A stretch of 64,000 nucleotides of DNA from Laccaria trichodermophora (Eukaryota > Basidiomycota > Agaricomycetes > Agaricales > Hydnangiaceae). This document shows, one piece after another, positions 42,190 to 53,700 of the stretch. The stretch is from NCBI GenBank assembly GCA_018417955.1, contig JACTVC010000008.1:682001-746000 (forward strand), read 5' to 3'. The stretch's first letter is position 1; the number at the start of each line of letters is the position of its first letter. Under the pieces are notes generated by a model. It searched no databases, was not told the origin of the DNA, and saw only the letters and a program-made list of their open reading frames with translations. Made by a program: the position numbers and the translations under genes.

Positions 42190-42825
42190 AGATGCGCAAA
42201 TCAGAGCACGCTTACAATGAGTGGATGGAAGGCTACCCGCGAATCATGATGCATTGGGGCCGCGCTCTGGGGTGGCTGACACAAACTTAAGAACGAGGAG
42301 TGAGGATCGCGAAAGGCAGTGTCAATGAAAACACACAAATCGATGGTTGCTGGCAGAAAAGAAAGCAACCGTAAGAACTTCAAGGCCAACTGGTGGAATA
42401 ACAAGATTTCACGATGAAAGGATGCGCTCCAACTGCAAACACCACGCTCGGAACAAAACGCTGCCGCCTCAATAAGTGGATGTAACTGGGAGTGTATACT
42501 CAATAAATGACGAGCGAGAGACAAGATATTGGCGACGTACCGAGTTGTGAACGCACTGTACTTCAGCGAGTCCAAAGCCGCCGCGAGACAAGCCAAAGCC
42601 GCTTATGCACCATGTTAGAACAAAGCCAACCTTCATCCAGTTGCAGTCCTGGCAGATGGTGTGTCACTCCGGCCCCACAGGATATAATCCAGTGTGGTTC
42701 CAACACCAGCACCTCAATACCTGGGTCGATTACACACCCAGGCAAGAGATGCGGCTACTTTCAACGCTTAGCCACATGGGCTCCACGCATTAGGAGATGT
42801 GACCGCGGCAATAGCTGACTCGGAG

Positions 42826-43628
42826 ACGAAGTGGATTGCTCGCCTAGGCTGAAACGAATGAGGGCGTGAGCAATGGTGATGCTTGACATTGGTGTTGGTA
42901 AACGGCGAGGAGGGTGGCTTACATGGGTGAAATAAATCGCCAGTGTACTTGGCAATATCGTCGAAATTGCAGGTGGCTGGTGGCTTTCCATAGCGTTGGG
43001 TGTGAGTTGGGCGTGAGTGGCGTAGACTTGGTGGCGATGACAGTAACTCGAGTCGAAGAACGTCCTCGTGGAGATCAAGAACGCTTTTGTAAGAAGTAAT
43101 AGATATGATCAAGCCCGATGTAGGGTGCGAACAAAGTGTGCGCGATGTTGCCTTTATACAAACACGACTTGTTGTGTGTGTTTGACGCCCAAACATGGTA
43201 CGCGCTCAACCAAATTTAAATACACACGGGTATACTTAAATTGCTGTTCAGCTCCTTGCTTGATTCAAAATATGGCTCTTACTCAAAACACGACAACACT
43301 CTCAATTATTACTGTCCCCGCCCTGCTTGAATCACCGCATAGACCCTTCCTCTTCTTCTTTTCTACATCTCAGGTCTTTCCATCGTGCTTAGAATCCCTC
43401 CGCACATCGCTTGAGTCGGCCCACCAACGCCACGCTATCTCGCCATCCTCCTCGCCTCCTATCTCTCAGTGTCAGCCACACTCGCTTAACGGTACTCATC
43501 TCCAACTCCGAGACGCCTCCTCGCCGTTTAACCAATATCGCCTAACAGCATACGAATGTCAAGCATCACCCACTCACGCCCTCACAGGTTTCAGCCTAGG
43601 CGAGCAACCCATTCCCGTCCCCGAGTCT
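42826..43628. mobile_element. TIR element inserted in the left arm of the foldback
   Basis: Inverted ends of about 100 bp include GCTCGCCTAGGCTGAAAC (42839) and GTTTCAGCCTAGGCGAGC (ending 43600), ATTGGTGATGCTTGACATT-like and CATACGAATGTCAAGCATCA blocks, and CGGCGAGGAGG/CCTCCTCGCCG. The right arm joins GACTCGG directly to TATGCTGTTC, defining the unoccupied site. Target duplication is unclear. No transposase seen. Confidence 0.72.
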
Positions 43629-44516
43629 ATGCTGTTCAAATTGCACAAAAAATAAAGTGCGTGTATTATAAGTTGACCTGCGTGTATAACTTGCCCCGCG
43701 TGTATAAGTTGACCTACGTGTATTATAAATTGATGCGCGTTTATAAGAAAATTGTGAACTCGCGTGTATATCACCTTTATGTAATTTACAAATGACGTCT
43801 TTAGAGGGCACGTGACCTATCTGTTGACAGAAATTTCCTCCTCCACAGACCGGGGCATCATTCACTAAGATAGAACAGGGTTAAATACCATGAGTGTAGA
43901 TAGAAATAAGTGTACTGACCAAATTTTAGAGGCACAGGACATGCTGTTGTCACTGCATCTGGCGTCGGTGCTCTTGCAGCGTGGTGGAGTGACGACGCCC
44001 AGTAAACAAAGCCAAACTTCGGGACCTACGCCAATATGTGGCTTCACCAAGCTTCACAGCCTGGGGCATCACTCATGAAGTTTTTGAAACCTTATATATA
44101 TATGTAAATATGCAAATGCAGAGTTCTCTAGGTGCGCCACGCACCTGGAGAACCCGCTAGGATGTCCATTTAAGGTACCAATGTCCTATGTAATACATGT
44201 GGCAGCTAAAAGTAAAGGGAGCAGGAGGGTGGGTAAGTGCAAACAAGAGTGACATGACAGAAAGTATCTTGAGTGAGGAAAGAGGGAGGAAGGAAGAGAC
44301 AAGCGGCCACAAGCCTTGCTATGCATCTAAATACCCCTCGCAGATTGGATCGCTGGTCTCCGAGGTGAGACCAGGCCATCTCGGGGAGAGAGAAGATGTT
44401 GTTTTGTCCCCAGGCGCCGTGCACCTCATCATCTCAGGGAGAGGAGATGCGGTTTCATCCCCAAGCACCCATGTGCCTCGATTAGACAATAGTAAAAATA
44501 ATTTTTAACTTGAATA

Positions 44517-44871
44517 CTGTGCCATTTCGATCAATTCGGCAGTAATGCGTAACGGCCCCTCCCAAATTGCCAAAATGTAATGGAGGTAACAGTAGTTTTG
44601 GCCAAGTGCCGAAACCATTAAAAAAATGTAAAAATAGCTTTGAAAATCACCAAAAAAACATTAAAAAAATCTCCTGGTCTCTAATTATTGCGTAGTGCTT
44701 TGAGTTAAAAAAATCGTAAACCTTGTGATTTGGATCAGGTTACCTATAAAATTCTCCTCTATCTGCCGAAAAAAATCTATGTAACAGTCGTCTCCCCCAT
44801 CTGCCGAAATCAAAATTTCGGCAGGCATGTAACGCGTAACATGGCCTGCCGAATTGATCGGGATGGCACAG
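44517..44871. mobile_element. 355-bp MITE with TA target duplication
   Basis: CTGTGCCATTTCGATCAATT starts at 44517; its complement CGATCAATT...GGCACAG ends at 44871, with two mismatches over about 24 bp. Flanked by TA at 44515-44516 and 44872-44873, consistent with the Tc1/mariner group. It sits in the loop of the foldback structure. Non-coding. Confidence 0.8.
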
Positions 44872-46030
44872 TAAACGAAGTGTGTGACGAATGGTCACAG
44901 GTTAGGTGCCTGCATCACATCATGCAGCCTGAAGTACTTATTACTTAGAATTGGATATTGGACTGGGAACAGCCTGTGCCTCCAATTCTTCTAATAGACA
45001 CTCAAAAATAGATAATATTACAATACCTGGTGACCTTGTACCTTAGTGAGTGATGCCCCAGACTGTGAAGCCACATATTGACATAGGTCCTGAAGTTTGG
45101 CTTTGTTTACTGGCGTCGTCACTCCACCACACTGCAAGGACACCGACACCAGATGCAGTGACAACGGCGTGTCCTGTGCCTCTAAAATTTGGTCAGTACA
45201 CTTATTTCTATCTACACTCATGGTATTTAACTTTGTTCTATCTTAGTGAATGATGCCCCGGTCTGTGGAGGAGGAAATTTCTGTCAGCAGATAGGTCACG
45301 TGACATCTAAAGACGTCATTTGTAAATTACATAAAGGTGATATACACGCGAGTTCACAATTTTCTTATAAACGCGCATCAATTTATAATACACGCAGGTC
45401 AACTTATACATGCGGGGCAGGTTATACACGCAGGTCAACTTATAATACACGCATTTTATTTTTTGTGCAATTTGAACAGCATACCGAGTCAGCTAAGTAT
45501 TGCCGCGGTCACATCTCCTAATGCGTGGAGCCCATGAGGCTAAGCGTTGAAAGTCGCCGCATCGTCTTGCCTGGGTGTGTAATCGACCCAGGTATCGAGG
45601 TGCTGGCGTGGAACCACACTGGATTAAGTCCTGTGGGGCCGGAGTGACACACCATCTGCCAGGACTGCAACTGGATGAAGGTTGGCTTCGTTCCAACATG
45701 GTCCATAAGTGGCTTTAGCTTGTCTCGCTGTAGGTCTGGACTTGCTGAAGTAGGGTGTGTCCATAACTCGGTATGTCCCCAATCTTTTGTCTCTCTCGAG
45801 TCGTCATCTTATTGATTATAAACTCCCAGTCACATTTATCTATCGAGGCGATGCCGGCACCCTTTCGTTCCGAGCGCATCTTGTTATTCCGCCATTTGGC
45901 GTTCCTTCTTCCGGTTGCTTTCTTTTCTGTGCAACGATCAAATTTGTGCGTTTTTATTGACATCATCGTTCGCAATCCTCACTCCTCTTTTTTGTCAGCC
46001 ATTCATTGATTATTCGAACACGACCCCAAC

Positions 46031-47056
46031 ATACCACCATCGCTTGGCACCCTTTTCAATTGCAGAACAACCAACCGCTGCGCCACATAAGCCTTAAAGC
46101 ATCCTGGGTACTGGTGTATCCGGGTGTGGAAAGTTGCTCCTTCACGGGGGCGTGGGCAGGCAGATGCGTGGTTGCACACCTGGATGATTGTTGGGGGCCT
46201 TCTTGAAGGTCTCGGGCATCGTCTCACCGGGCGTGGCACCGCCGACATCGTCGCGCAGGTGAAGTGGTGTTTGGTTGTTTTTGCTTTTGGATTGGGTGCC
46301 CTACATGTGGACACCTCTAGTCGAGTGAGCACACCCCCGATCTACGCGTCTTCTAAATCTCAGCACTTTATTTCAATCAGACCCATGGCCCGTCGACTTC
46401 ATCTGCAGTTCACGCAAGAGTTTACACCCACGTTACTAATTTGGACCAGCTATGTGCGTATTAACCGAGCCAGCCATTGTCATTGCGCTAATTTGAAATT
46501 TTAGTTGCGTGGCACTGATTGTTAGTTTTTTTAATCTGGCTTGATCATACCTACTACATACTTTTTAGAAAAAGCGTCTTTGATCTCCACGTTTATGATC
46601 ACTTTGACTCGGATACTTACTACACATTTGCTTCTATACATAAGGCTCCTTCAAAGAAAGAAAGTTTTGCGCCTTCACGGCATCTCGTGTACCATCCTTC
46701 AATATGATTCCATTAGTATGATTCATTCAATACCCTGCGTATACGCGTTGCATCTGGAGGCTCATAAGACACGTCAAAAGAAAAAATAGACGTGAAGTGA
46801 TATCCCTCGACGTAAATTGGATCGCGGGTACATAGAACTGAATCCGGGCCGATAGTTCTTTCTTTTCGTTTCTTCCTACTCCTCCAGTGTTCAGAAATCC
46901 GGAGGACCACCTCTTGACGCCTTTGAAGCAGGAAAGCAGTCACGTTCGACGCGCCCACGTGATCGCGTTACCGTTGTTGATGGTTAAATTTGAAATTCAC
47001 TTCCTCTTTACTACCTTGCACGACGAGCAGCGACCTCGAACGTTGGACCCCCTCTT
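46031..47056. other. Intergenic region upstream of the 47-kb gene
   Basis: No gene supported. The last about 60 bases before the ATG are C/T-rich, as expected for a basidiomycete promoter/leader. Confidence 0.4.
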
Positions 47057-48768
47057 ATGCTAAAGCGACCTCGCGGTGCCGACTCCTCCCCAGTCGAGCA
47101 ACGCTCAAAACGCCGTCATGTCTCTTTCCCCCAAACACCAGTGGCGTCAGCGTCATCATACTCAACACCCAGCAGAACTCCCTACACACCGTACCCTCTC
47201 CGTGCCTCCGACTCGCCTTCAAACCCGTTCGGAAGGAAACGCACCCAACGACTCATTCACACCCTGCCAGCGGAGACCTCATTCAGTAAACACCTCGCAT
47301 TGCGCTTCCAGTTCGTACGACGTGGCGTGGGCCCCAAGCATGGTGGTGTGTATCGCGTCGTGCAGGTCCCACAGAGCTATACGTTCACCCACCTTCGCTG
47401 CTTGATTGCCTTTTTGTTTGGGGTACGCTCGCGTGGCGGTGGGCTGGAGGAGGACGAGCACTTGTTTGAGATCAAGAAAAAAGTGGCTCTTTATAGTGCG
47501 CGGCATAAACCTGGGCAAATCAAGGTGGGGAAGACGTGGGCGAAGCTTTCGAGTGTGCAGGATCCTTGTCGGTGGCGGTCAATGTATGGACGCGATGCGC
47601 TTGAGGATGACGAGGACGAGGAAGAGTTGGATGAAAATGAGGAAGCGGAAGTTGAGCTTGAGGAAGATGAAGGAGGCGACTGGAAGTGGGAGGATGAAGA
47701 GGTTCTTACCATCGCCCATGCGTGGCCGGAGGGGGTGGACACTGAGAGGGGAATCGTATACGTTCGTTATAATCCAACCCTACTTCTTTCGTTGTTTCTG
47801 ACCTTAGTGTCTAGCATCACTCCCGGACTACGCAAGTCCACATAACCATCAATACGACCACCATTCCGCGGAGGAAAGGAATATCAAACTTGCCATTCGT
47901 TTTCACCGCTCGAGGACGAGTTCACCTTTCGCCGATCCCTCTCCCTCCGCCTAACTTTGCTCCACTGCTAAAGTCGAGGCAAACTAAGACGAAGTCGAAG
48001 AAAGCTCCGGTCAAATCCGTTCCCCGACGCGTCTCATCCTCTAAATTGTCGAGAGAGTCACGAAGAACTCTCGCCGAGTTAGACGCAGATGGGGATTCAG
48101 ATTCAGAGTTTGAGTCAAGCCGCCCCTTTGACAAGAAACACCCCTTCGTCACGTCAACTTACGATGACGAGATAGCCAGCGAGACTGAAGAAGAGGAAGA
48201 TGACAGTGACGGCGAAGAAGACATTGATGCTATGCTTAACCCTAAGAAGTGGAACGACCCCGAAGACGCCTTCGAGCAATACTTGGCCTGGTTCATGGGC
48301 CCTCCCCCTGCCACGGACGAAGACTCCGCAGAAGAGGACGACAAAGAGAACGCTAACATCAGCCTAATGTCTACTCCCGGACTCAGCCTCTCCTCCTCCC
48401 CAGGCATCCCCTCCTCCACCTTCTCATCCCCCTTCCGCTCCTCATCCCCGTCCTCCTCCGCCTTCTCCCTATACTCCCCCTCCTCCTTCCCACTCTCCGA
48501 CCACTACCCCAACACGAAGTACAAGTATACACCTGCACCGCCGAAAGCTAAAGTGGCGAGGATGCGTATTGAGCGCGTGCAGAAGAGGATGGAGAAGGCG
48601 AAGAGGGATAAGTGGTTGTGTGCTAGGGATGAGAGTCCTGAGGTGAAGGGGGCTGAGGTTGATGAGCTTCTGGATGAGGAGGAGGAGGAGGATGATGGGA
48701 AGTGGGTGAAGCCTGTGTTGAAGCCTGGAGAGGTTTGGGATCCTTTTGGTGATGAGCCTGAGATTTGA
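47057..48768 (+). CDS. Hypothetical protein, two exons, 552 residues, acidic C-terminal half
   Basis: ATG 47057 (MLKRPRGADSSPVEQRSKRR) and a 53-bp intron (47762-47814) joining GIVY to HHSRTTQVHI. An alternative donor six bases earlier is also possible. The N-terminus is basic with an NLS-like KRPR...RSKRR. Residues about 75-150 (FQFVRRGVGPKHGGVYRVVQ, then TFTHLRCLIAFLFG, then EHLFEIKKKVALYS) faintly resemble the pRiA4b ORF-3-like fold; low certainty. Long Asp/Glu runs, Ser-rich tracts and a Lys/Arg stretch (ARMRIERVQKRMEKAKRDKW) follow; the end is KPGEVWDPFGDEPEI. The clean frame, CpG-rich codons and intron mark it as a real host gene. Nuclear location is suggested only by composition. Confidence 0.75.
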
Positions 48769-50378
48769 GGGGTTGAAAGGACGATGCAAGTTGAATGAAT
48801 TTATTCTGTAATATATTGATTTGTCCCTTTGGTAGGTAGTTTTGTGTATCCTTTCTCGAATTTATGATGGTGTTAGTTTACACAACGCGTACTTTTGGCG
48901 CGTTTTGATCATGTGATGTTGCTGGCATGGTCACACTACGCGTCAACAATTTTGACAAGTACCAACTGCACATCCTATCGCATCCTGGCTTATTTCTCTC
49001 AGCAAACGTAGGCGCCCGCGTAGTGATTGCCATGGTGTACATTCGGACCGTACCTCCAAGCAACTTGCGTGCCTTTGTCTCTCATAGCCATGTGATAACC
49101 TACAGTCGAGGCCACTTCAATGCCACTTCAACTTGATCTTTTCAATCCATGGGACTAAAGCTTATCTCGACAGTGGTTAGCAGTAGGTCCTTCCGTCTAC
49201 ACTTGCACTGCACGCTGATAGATATCCATGCTGATTCCTCCGCACAGTTTGGTACTGCTTGCGACGCTGCGGAAGTCAAATGGAAGACTTCTGAGGCTTT
49301 GGCAAATTTTTCTGTTGGTCGATGACCAGGATGGTTCTCTTTCTCAAGTAACAACCTTGACAACATCTGCGTAATATTAAGTTTCAAGTATAAATGGGAC
49401 TCGAATACAGCAAAACTGGAGCCGAGCGCTAAAGTTGATCAAGAGCTCTACCCTCAGCATTCTCGGACCGCGGCGCCTAAGGCTACATCCAGATATTCAT
49501 CATGACACAGTATGGTTAGCAATAGGTCCTTCCTTCTACAACTTCACTGCACGCTGATAAATATTTTTAACGGCACCACTCCGTGCTAATTCATCGGTGC
49601 TGCTCGCCCGTCGATGCTACGCTGCAGAAGCCAAATGGACGACGTCTGAGGCTTTTTTGCTGGCAAGAAATCCCTCTTGGTCAACGACCAACATGGTCGG
49701 TACGACATCTGTATAAAATTACGTTCCAAGTATGGTTGAAGTATGGATGGGAACACTAGCAGATTTCATTCATCCAAAACTGAAGCTGAGCACTGAGCTC
49801 TATCCTCGGACCTCAAAAGCGCGGCGCCCAAGGCTACATGCACCACGCGAGACGGAACGCACGACGCCCCATCTTCGGAGGTGTACATACAAAATGGTGT
49901 AAAGGCAGCTCAGTGCACTGAGTACTGATCATGACGACTTTAGATTTCCTGTAATGCCCGTATCACCGTGCCGATTTCACGGGGGCCTTTGACGAATTTA
50001 GACGCTGACGCTGCAAGACGGTGGGATTTGCATGCCCGAGGATACCCATTTGGCAAGAAAGTTCTTCCCCTTGAATTCCTTATCTTATCGAAAGGGTTGG
50101 GATTTTCAAATACCATTGACAACCCTCGAAAATGTATGTCCATTGCGAGTCGTCAAAAAACATCTCCATCCTGCGAAATGATAAACTGAAGTTACTGAAC
50201 ATCGAGGCTTTCTTTTTTCGGTGAGCTCTCGAATTTAAATAATTTCAAATGTTGGTTAAGGGACGTAGCAGGTACATTTGATCTTCTCCAGCCCACTTCA
50301 ATGATCAATCTCAAGGTCCAACGTTCGACATTCGATACTGAGCAGAGTTTCTTCTCATTCTCAATTTAAGACGCAGTC

Positions 50379-50762
50379 TGTAAGATTAGCTATACGAAGA
50401 TAACGTAGACTCAGTGTTTGCGCAGGTAAGCCAAACGACTGTTGGATTCACCTATACGAAGATAACGTAGACTACAGGTGAATCAGTAAAGTGAATAGAA
50501 AGTAAGTAAAAGATATTCACCTCAGTGTTTGCGCAGGTAAGCCAAACGACTGAGGTGTAAGTATGTAGACTAGAGTATTTAACTGCTACGGAGAAATAAA
50601 AAGGCACGCAGTAGATTTGGACGCGTGCAAGGAACGTATCACGAGTAATACAGAATATGAAATACGGAGGAACATGTGAGTAAGGGGAACTAAATGTAAG
50701 TAAAAGAATTTCTCCGAAGATATGGAGATGGCGAGGACGTCGTCACCTTGATTATTCCAACA
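50379..50762 (-). repeat. 3' LTR of the copia element (384 bp)
   Basis: On the plus strand it runs TGTAAG...CCAACA. It is identical to the other LTR except at two positions (50532 and 50729). The target duplication CAGTC precedes it (50374-50378). It contains internal duplications, including TATACGAAGATAACGTAGAC twice and CAGTGTTTGCGCAGGTAAGC twice. Confidence 0.95.
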
Positions 50763-50775
50763 CTCCCCCTCAAGG
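50763..50775 (-). other. Polypurine tract
   Basis: Minus strand TTGAGGGGGAG directly abuts the 3' LTR, as needed for plus-strand priming. The ORF stop codon (50770-50772) lies within it. Confidence 0.8.
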
Positions 50776-53700
50776 GACGGAAAGTCCGAGCTGAGACGCG
50801 AAATGTTTGACTTTCGCAGACGGAAGGGCTTTGGTGAGCGTATCGGCAACCATGTCGTCGGTAGGGCAATAGATAAGTCGAATAGCGCCATTTTCGATGA
50901 CGTAGCGAATGAAATGGAAGCGGATGTCGATATGCTTGGTGCGAGCGTGGTACTGGTGGTCTTTGGCGAGTGCGATGGCGGACTGATTGTCTGAGAAAAG
51001 ACTGGTGGGGTCGAGTTTGCCGGGGAAAAGTTGTGAGAGGAGGGACCGAATCCAGAGGCCCTCCTTTGCAGCGTGGGTGATGGCAACGTATTCGCTCTCC
51101 GTGGTGGAGAGGGAAACGATCTCCTGCCGTTTAGCACTCCAAGAAACAGCTCCCCCGTGAAGCATGAATGCATACCCAGAGATAGCGTGCCTATCCTCTG
51201 CCATACTCCCATCCGCATCCGCATACCCGACTAAATTCTCCTTAGCCGCGCCATATGACAACCACAAATCCGCCGTCCCCTTCAAATAGCGAAAAATTCG
51301 CTTGACGGCGTCCCAATGTGCGAGACCGGGATTCTTCGAGAACCGAGAAACTGTTTGAACAGCAAACGAGATATCAGGACGAGTACCAAGAGAGGCGTAC
51401 ATGAGGGAGCCGACTGCTTCCAAATAAGGCACGTCGCGCATCTTGGCGATTTCGAGCGTGGTGGCTGGAGCTTGTGAGGTGGAAAGACGTGTGCTGGTCT
51501 CCATGGGCGTCGATACCGGCTTCAAATCCTGGAAGTTGTATCGAGCGATGATTGAGTCGATGTAGGAGCGTTGGGACAGGTGGATGGTCCGGCGTTCGCG
51601 GTCGCGTTTGATCTCGATGCCAAGGAGCCAGTGAAGCTCCCCAAGGTCGGTTATCTCCACATATTCGGCAATCTGACGCTTGAAGGCAACGATGAGGGTA
51701 AGCGTGGACGCAGCGATGGTGCAGTCATCGACATGAACGACAACGATTATGGTAGCGTGACCATCGTGACCACTGTGACGATAGAACACAGCCTGATCAA
51801 CGTCGCTTCTGACAAACGCCAAACGCTTCACCAGAATCTCCACGAGCTTCTGGTACCAACGACGACCCGACTGCTTCAAGCCGTACAATGTCTTCAAGAG
51901 ATGGCACACCTTCCCGGAGGAGTTGGGTGCAGGGTATCCAGGGGGCTGTCTCATGTAGATGGTTTCATTCTCGGTAAGTTCACCATTCAAGTACGCGCTC
52001 TTGATATCGATCTGATGAAGTTCGAAATCCAGCTTGGCAGCCATTGCGAGTACAGTCCGGATTGACGCGAGTTTCGCAACTGGCGCAAACGTGTCGAAAT
52101 AATCGACACCCGGCACTTGCGAGAAACCCTGGGCAACCAAACGCGCTTTGAAGCGTACGACGTGCCCACCAGCATCCTTTTTCACGCAAAACACCCATTT
52201 CGACCCGACTAGGTTTGCACCAGCAGGAAGGTCCACGAGCTCCCAAGTACCAGCCTCCTCGAGCGTCTGCAACTCCTCGCGAATCGCCTTCTCCCAGAAC
52301 AACCAATCCGGACCGCGTTTCGCTTCTGCAAGGCTGCGGGGTTCCAATCCCTCAGCCTCACTCATTTCAGTCACCATAACATACTCATCAAGATCGGCGG
52401 CTGTCAACATGTCAGGGGTTTCCTCAACAACAACAGTCGGTACTTGAACACCAGGTGCGACAAGGGGGTCAGATGGGCGAGAGGAGTTCACAGCGCGCCC
52501 AGCAAGGATGTCAAGCACCCGCTGGCTGGGTTTGCGAGCACGTTTCTTGCGGGGTTCCTCCTCCTCCTCATGTTCACTTTCAGCAGGAGTTTCGGGTTCG
52601 TGGGATGGTTTGGGTTGACTAGGTGGTGTCACAACGGCGGGGGAAGGGGATAGTGATGTAGAGGTGAGTCTGTCAGTTGTCGTTTCGACAAACTGCCAGT
52701 CCTCCCCCTCGAGACGATCAACTGACGCGCTAGTAGGGTCAAAATAGACATTGCGCTCAACTGTCACCGTCTTTGTATCCAGCCAATAAACCCGGCAACC
52801 CTTGCTCTCGTCGTCTACGCCAACCCAACGACCTTCACGGACACGGCCGCCCAGCTTATTGCCCTTTTCCACGCGGATCCAACACTTATCACCCCATTCA
52901 CGCACACCGCTCAGATCCGGCTTCACGCCAAGGGCCGCTTCGTAAGGTGTTTTGCCATCGACAGCCTTCGTCAACGTTCGATTCATCAACCAAACAACGT
53001 GACGTGCCGCTTCTCCCCACAAATACTTGGGAAGGCCACTAGCGTGCAAGAGGGCTCGAATGCGTTCGACGATAGTGCGGTTACGCCGTTCTGCAACACC
53101 ATTGTGTTGAGGGGTATGATGGACAGTAAGTTTTTGCTTCGTGCCCTTTGACTTCAAATGAACCGTGAATTCTTTCCCCAGGTATTCTCCCCCTCGATCT
53201 GAGTGAAGAACACGAACTGGCGCTTCGAGCTGGTTTGTGGACCAAGCCTCGAACTCCTTGTAGGCCTCAAAAGCCTCATCCTTCGAGCGAAGAAGATAAA
53301 GGTGGGTAAGCCGAGTGTAGTCGTCAACGAATGTAATGTAGTAACGTCGACCGCCTTTCGTCTGAACAGGAGCAGGTCCCCAGAGGTCTGAATGGACCTC
53401 TTCGCCAAATTTCTTGGCGCGCTCGCCCTCGCGAGCCTTGGAAACAGGCTTCCTCGTAGCTTTAGCGTAGATACACGACTCGCAAAAAATTTCTGCGTCA
53501 GCCGTAGAGACCAGACGAACACCTGTCACGAAGCCCTGGGTAACAAGTTTCTTTGCGATGCCTGGGGAGATGTGGCCCATTCGACGATGGAGCTGCTCCA
53601 AGGTAATAGCTTCCTCCGCTGCGTTTGCAGATTCCCCCTCATGTACAACTTTATACAGGCCTCGGCTCGACTTGGGGATGGAACCTAGTTCCTCCCCATC

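Larger units (their letters stand above)
42190..46030. mobile_element. Large inverted-repeat (foldback) structure
   Basis: Left arm 42190-44080 and right arm 45050-46030 are inverted copies around a loop of about 970 bp. Outer parts match through GAGTCAGCTA...TGCCGCGGTCACATCTCC, GGGTGTGTAATCGACCCAGG and GGAGTGACACACCATCTGCC. Inner parts match through ACATGACGTCTTTAGA-like blocks and the GCGTGTATAA repeats. The left arm is longer because it holds an inserted TIR element (42826-43628), absent from the right arm, which preserves the empty site. Arms have diverged by substitutions and small indels. No transposase was found inside, so it is either a non-autonomous foldback element or an inverted duplication. 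Confidence 0.75.

Noticed and set aside
50389..50470. loxP-like TATACGAAG half-sites in the LTR
   Set aside because: Only half-sites in direct orientation with 11 of 13 matching bases; no paired inverted arms or recombinase. Treated as an internal LTR repeat.
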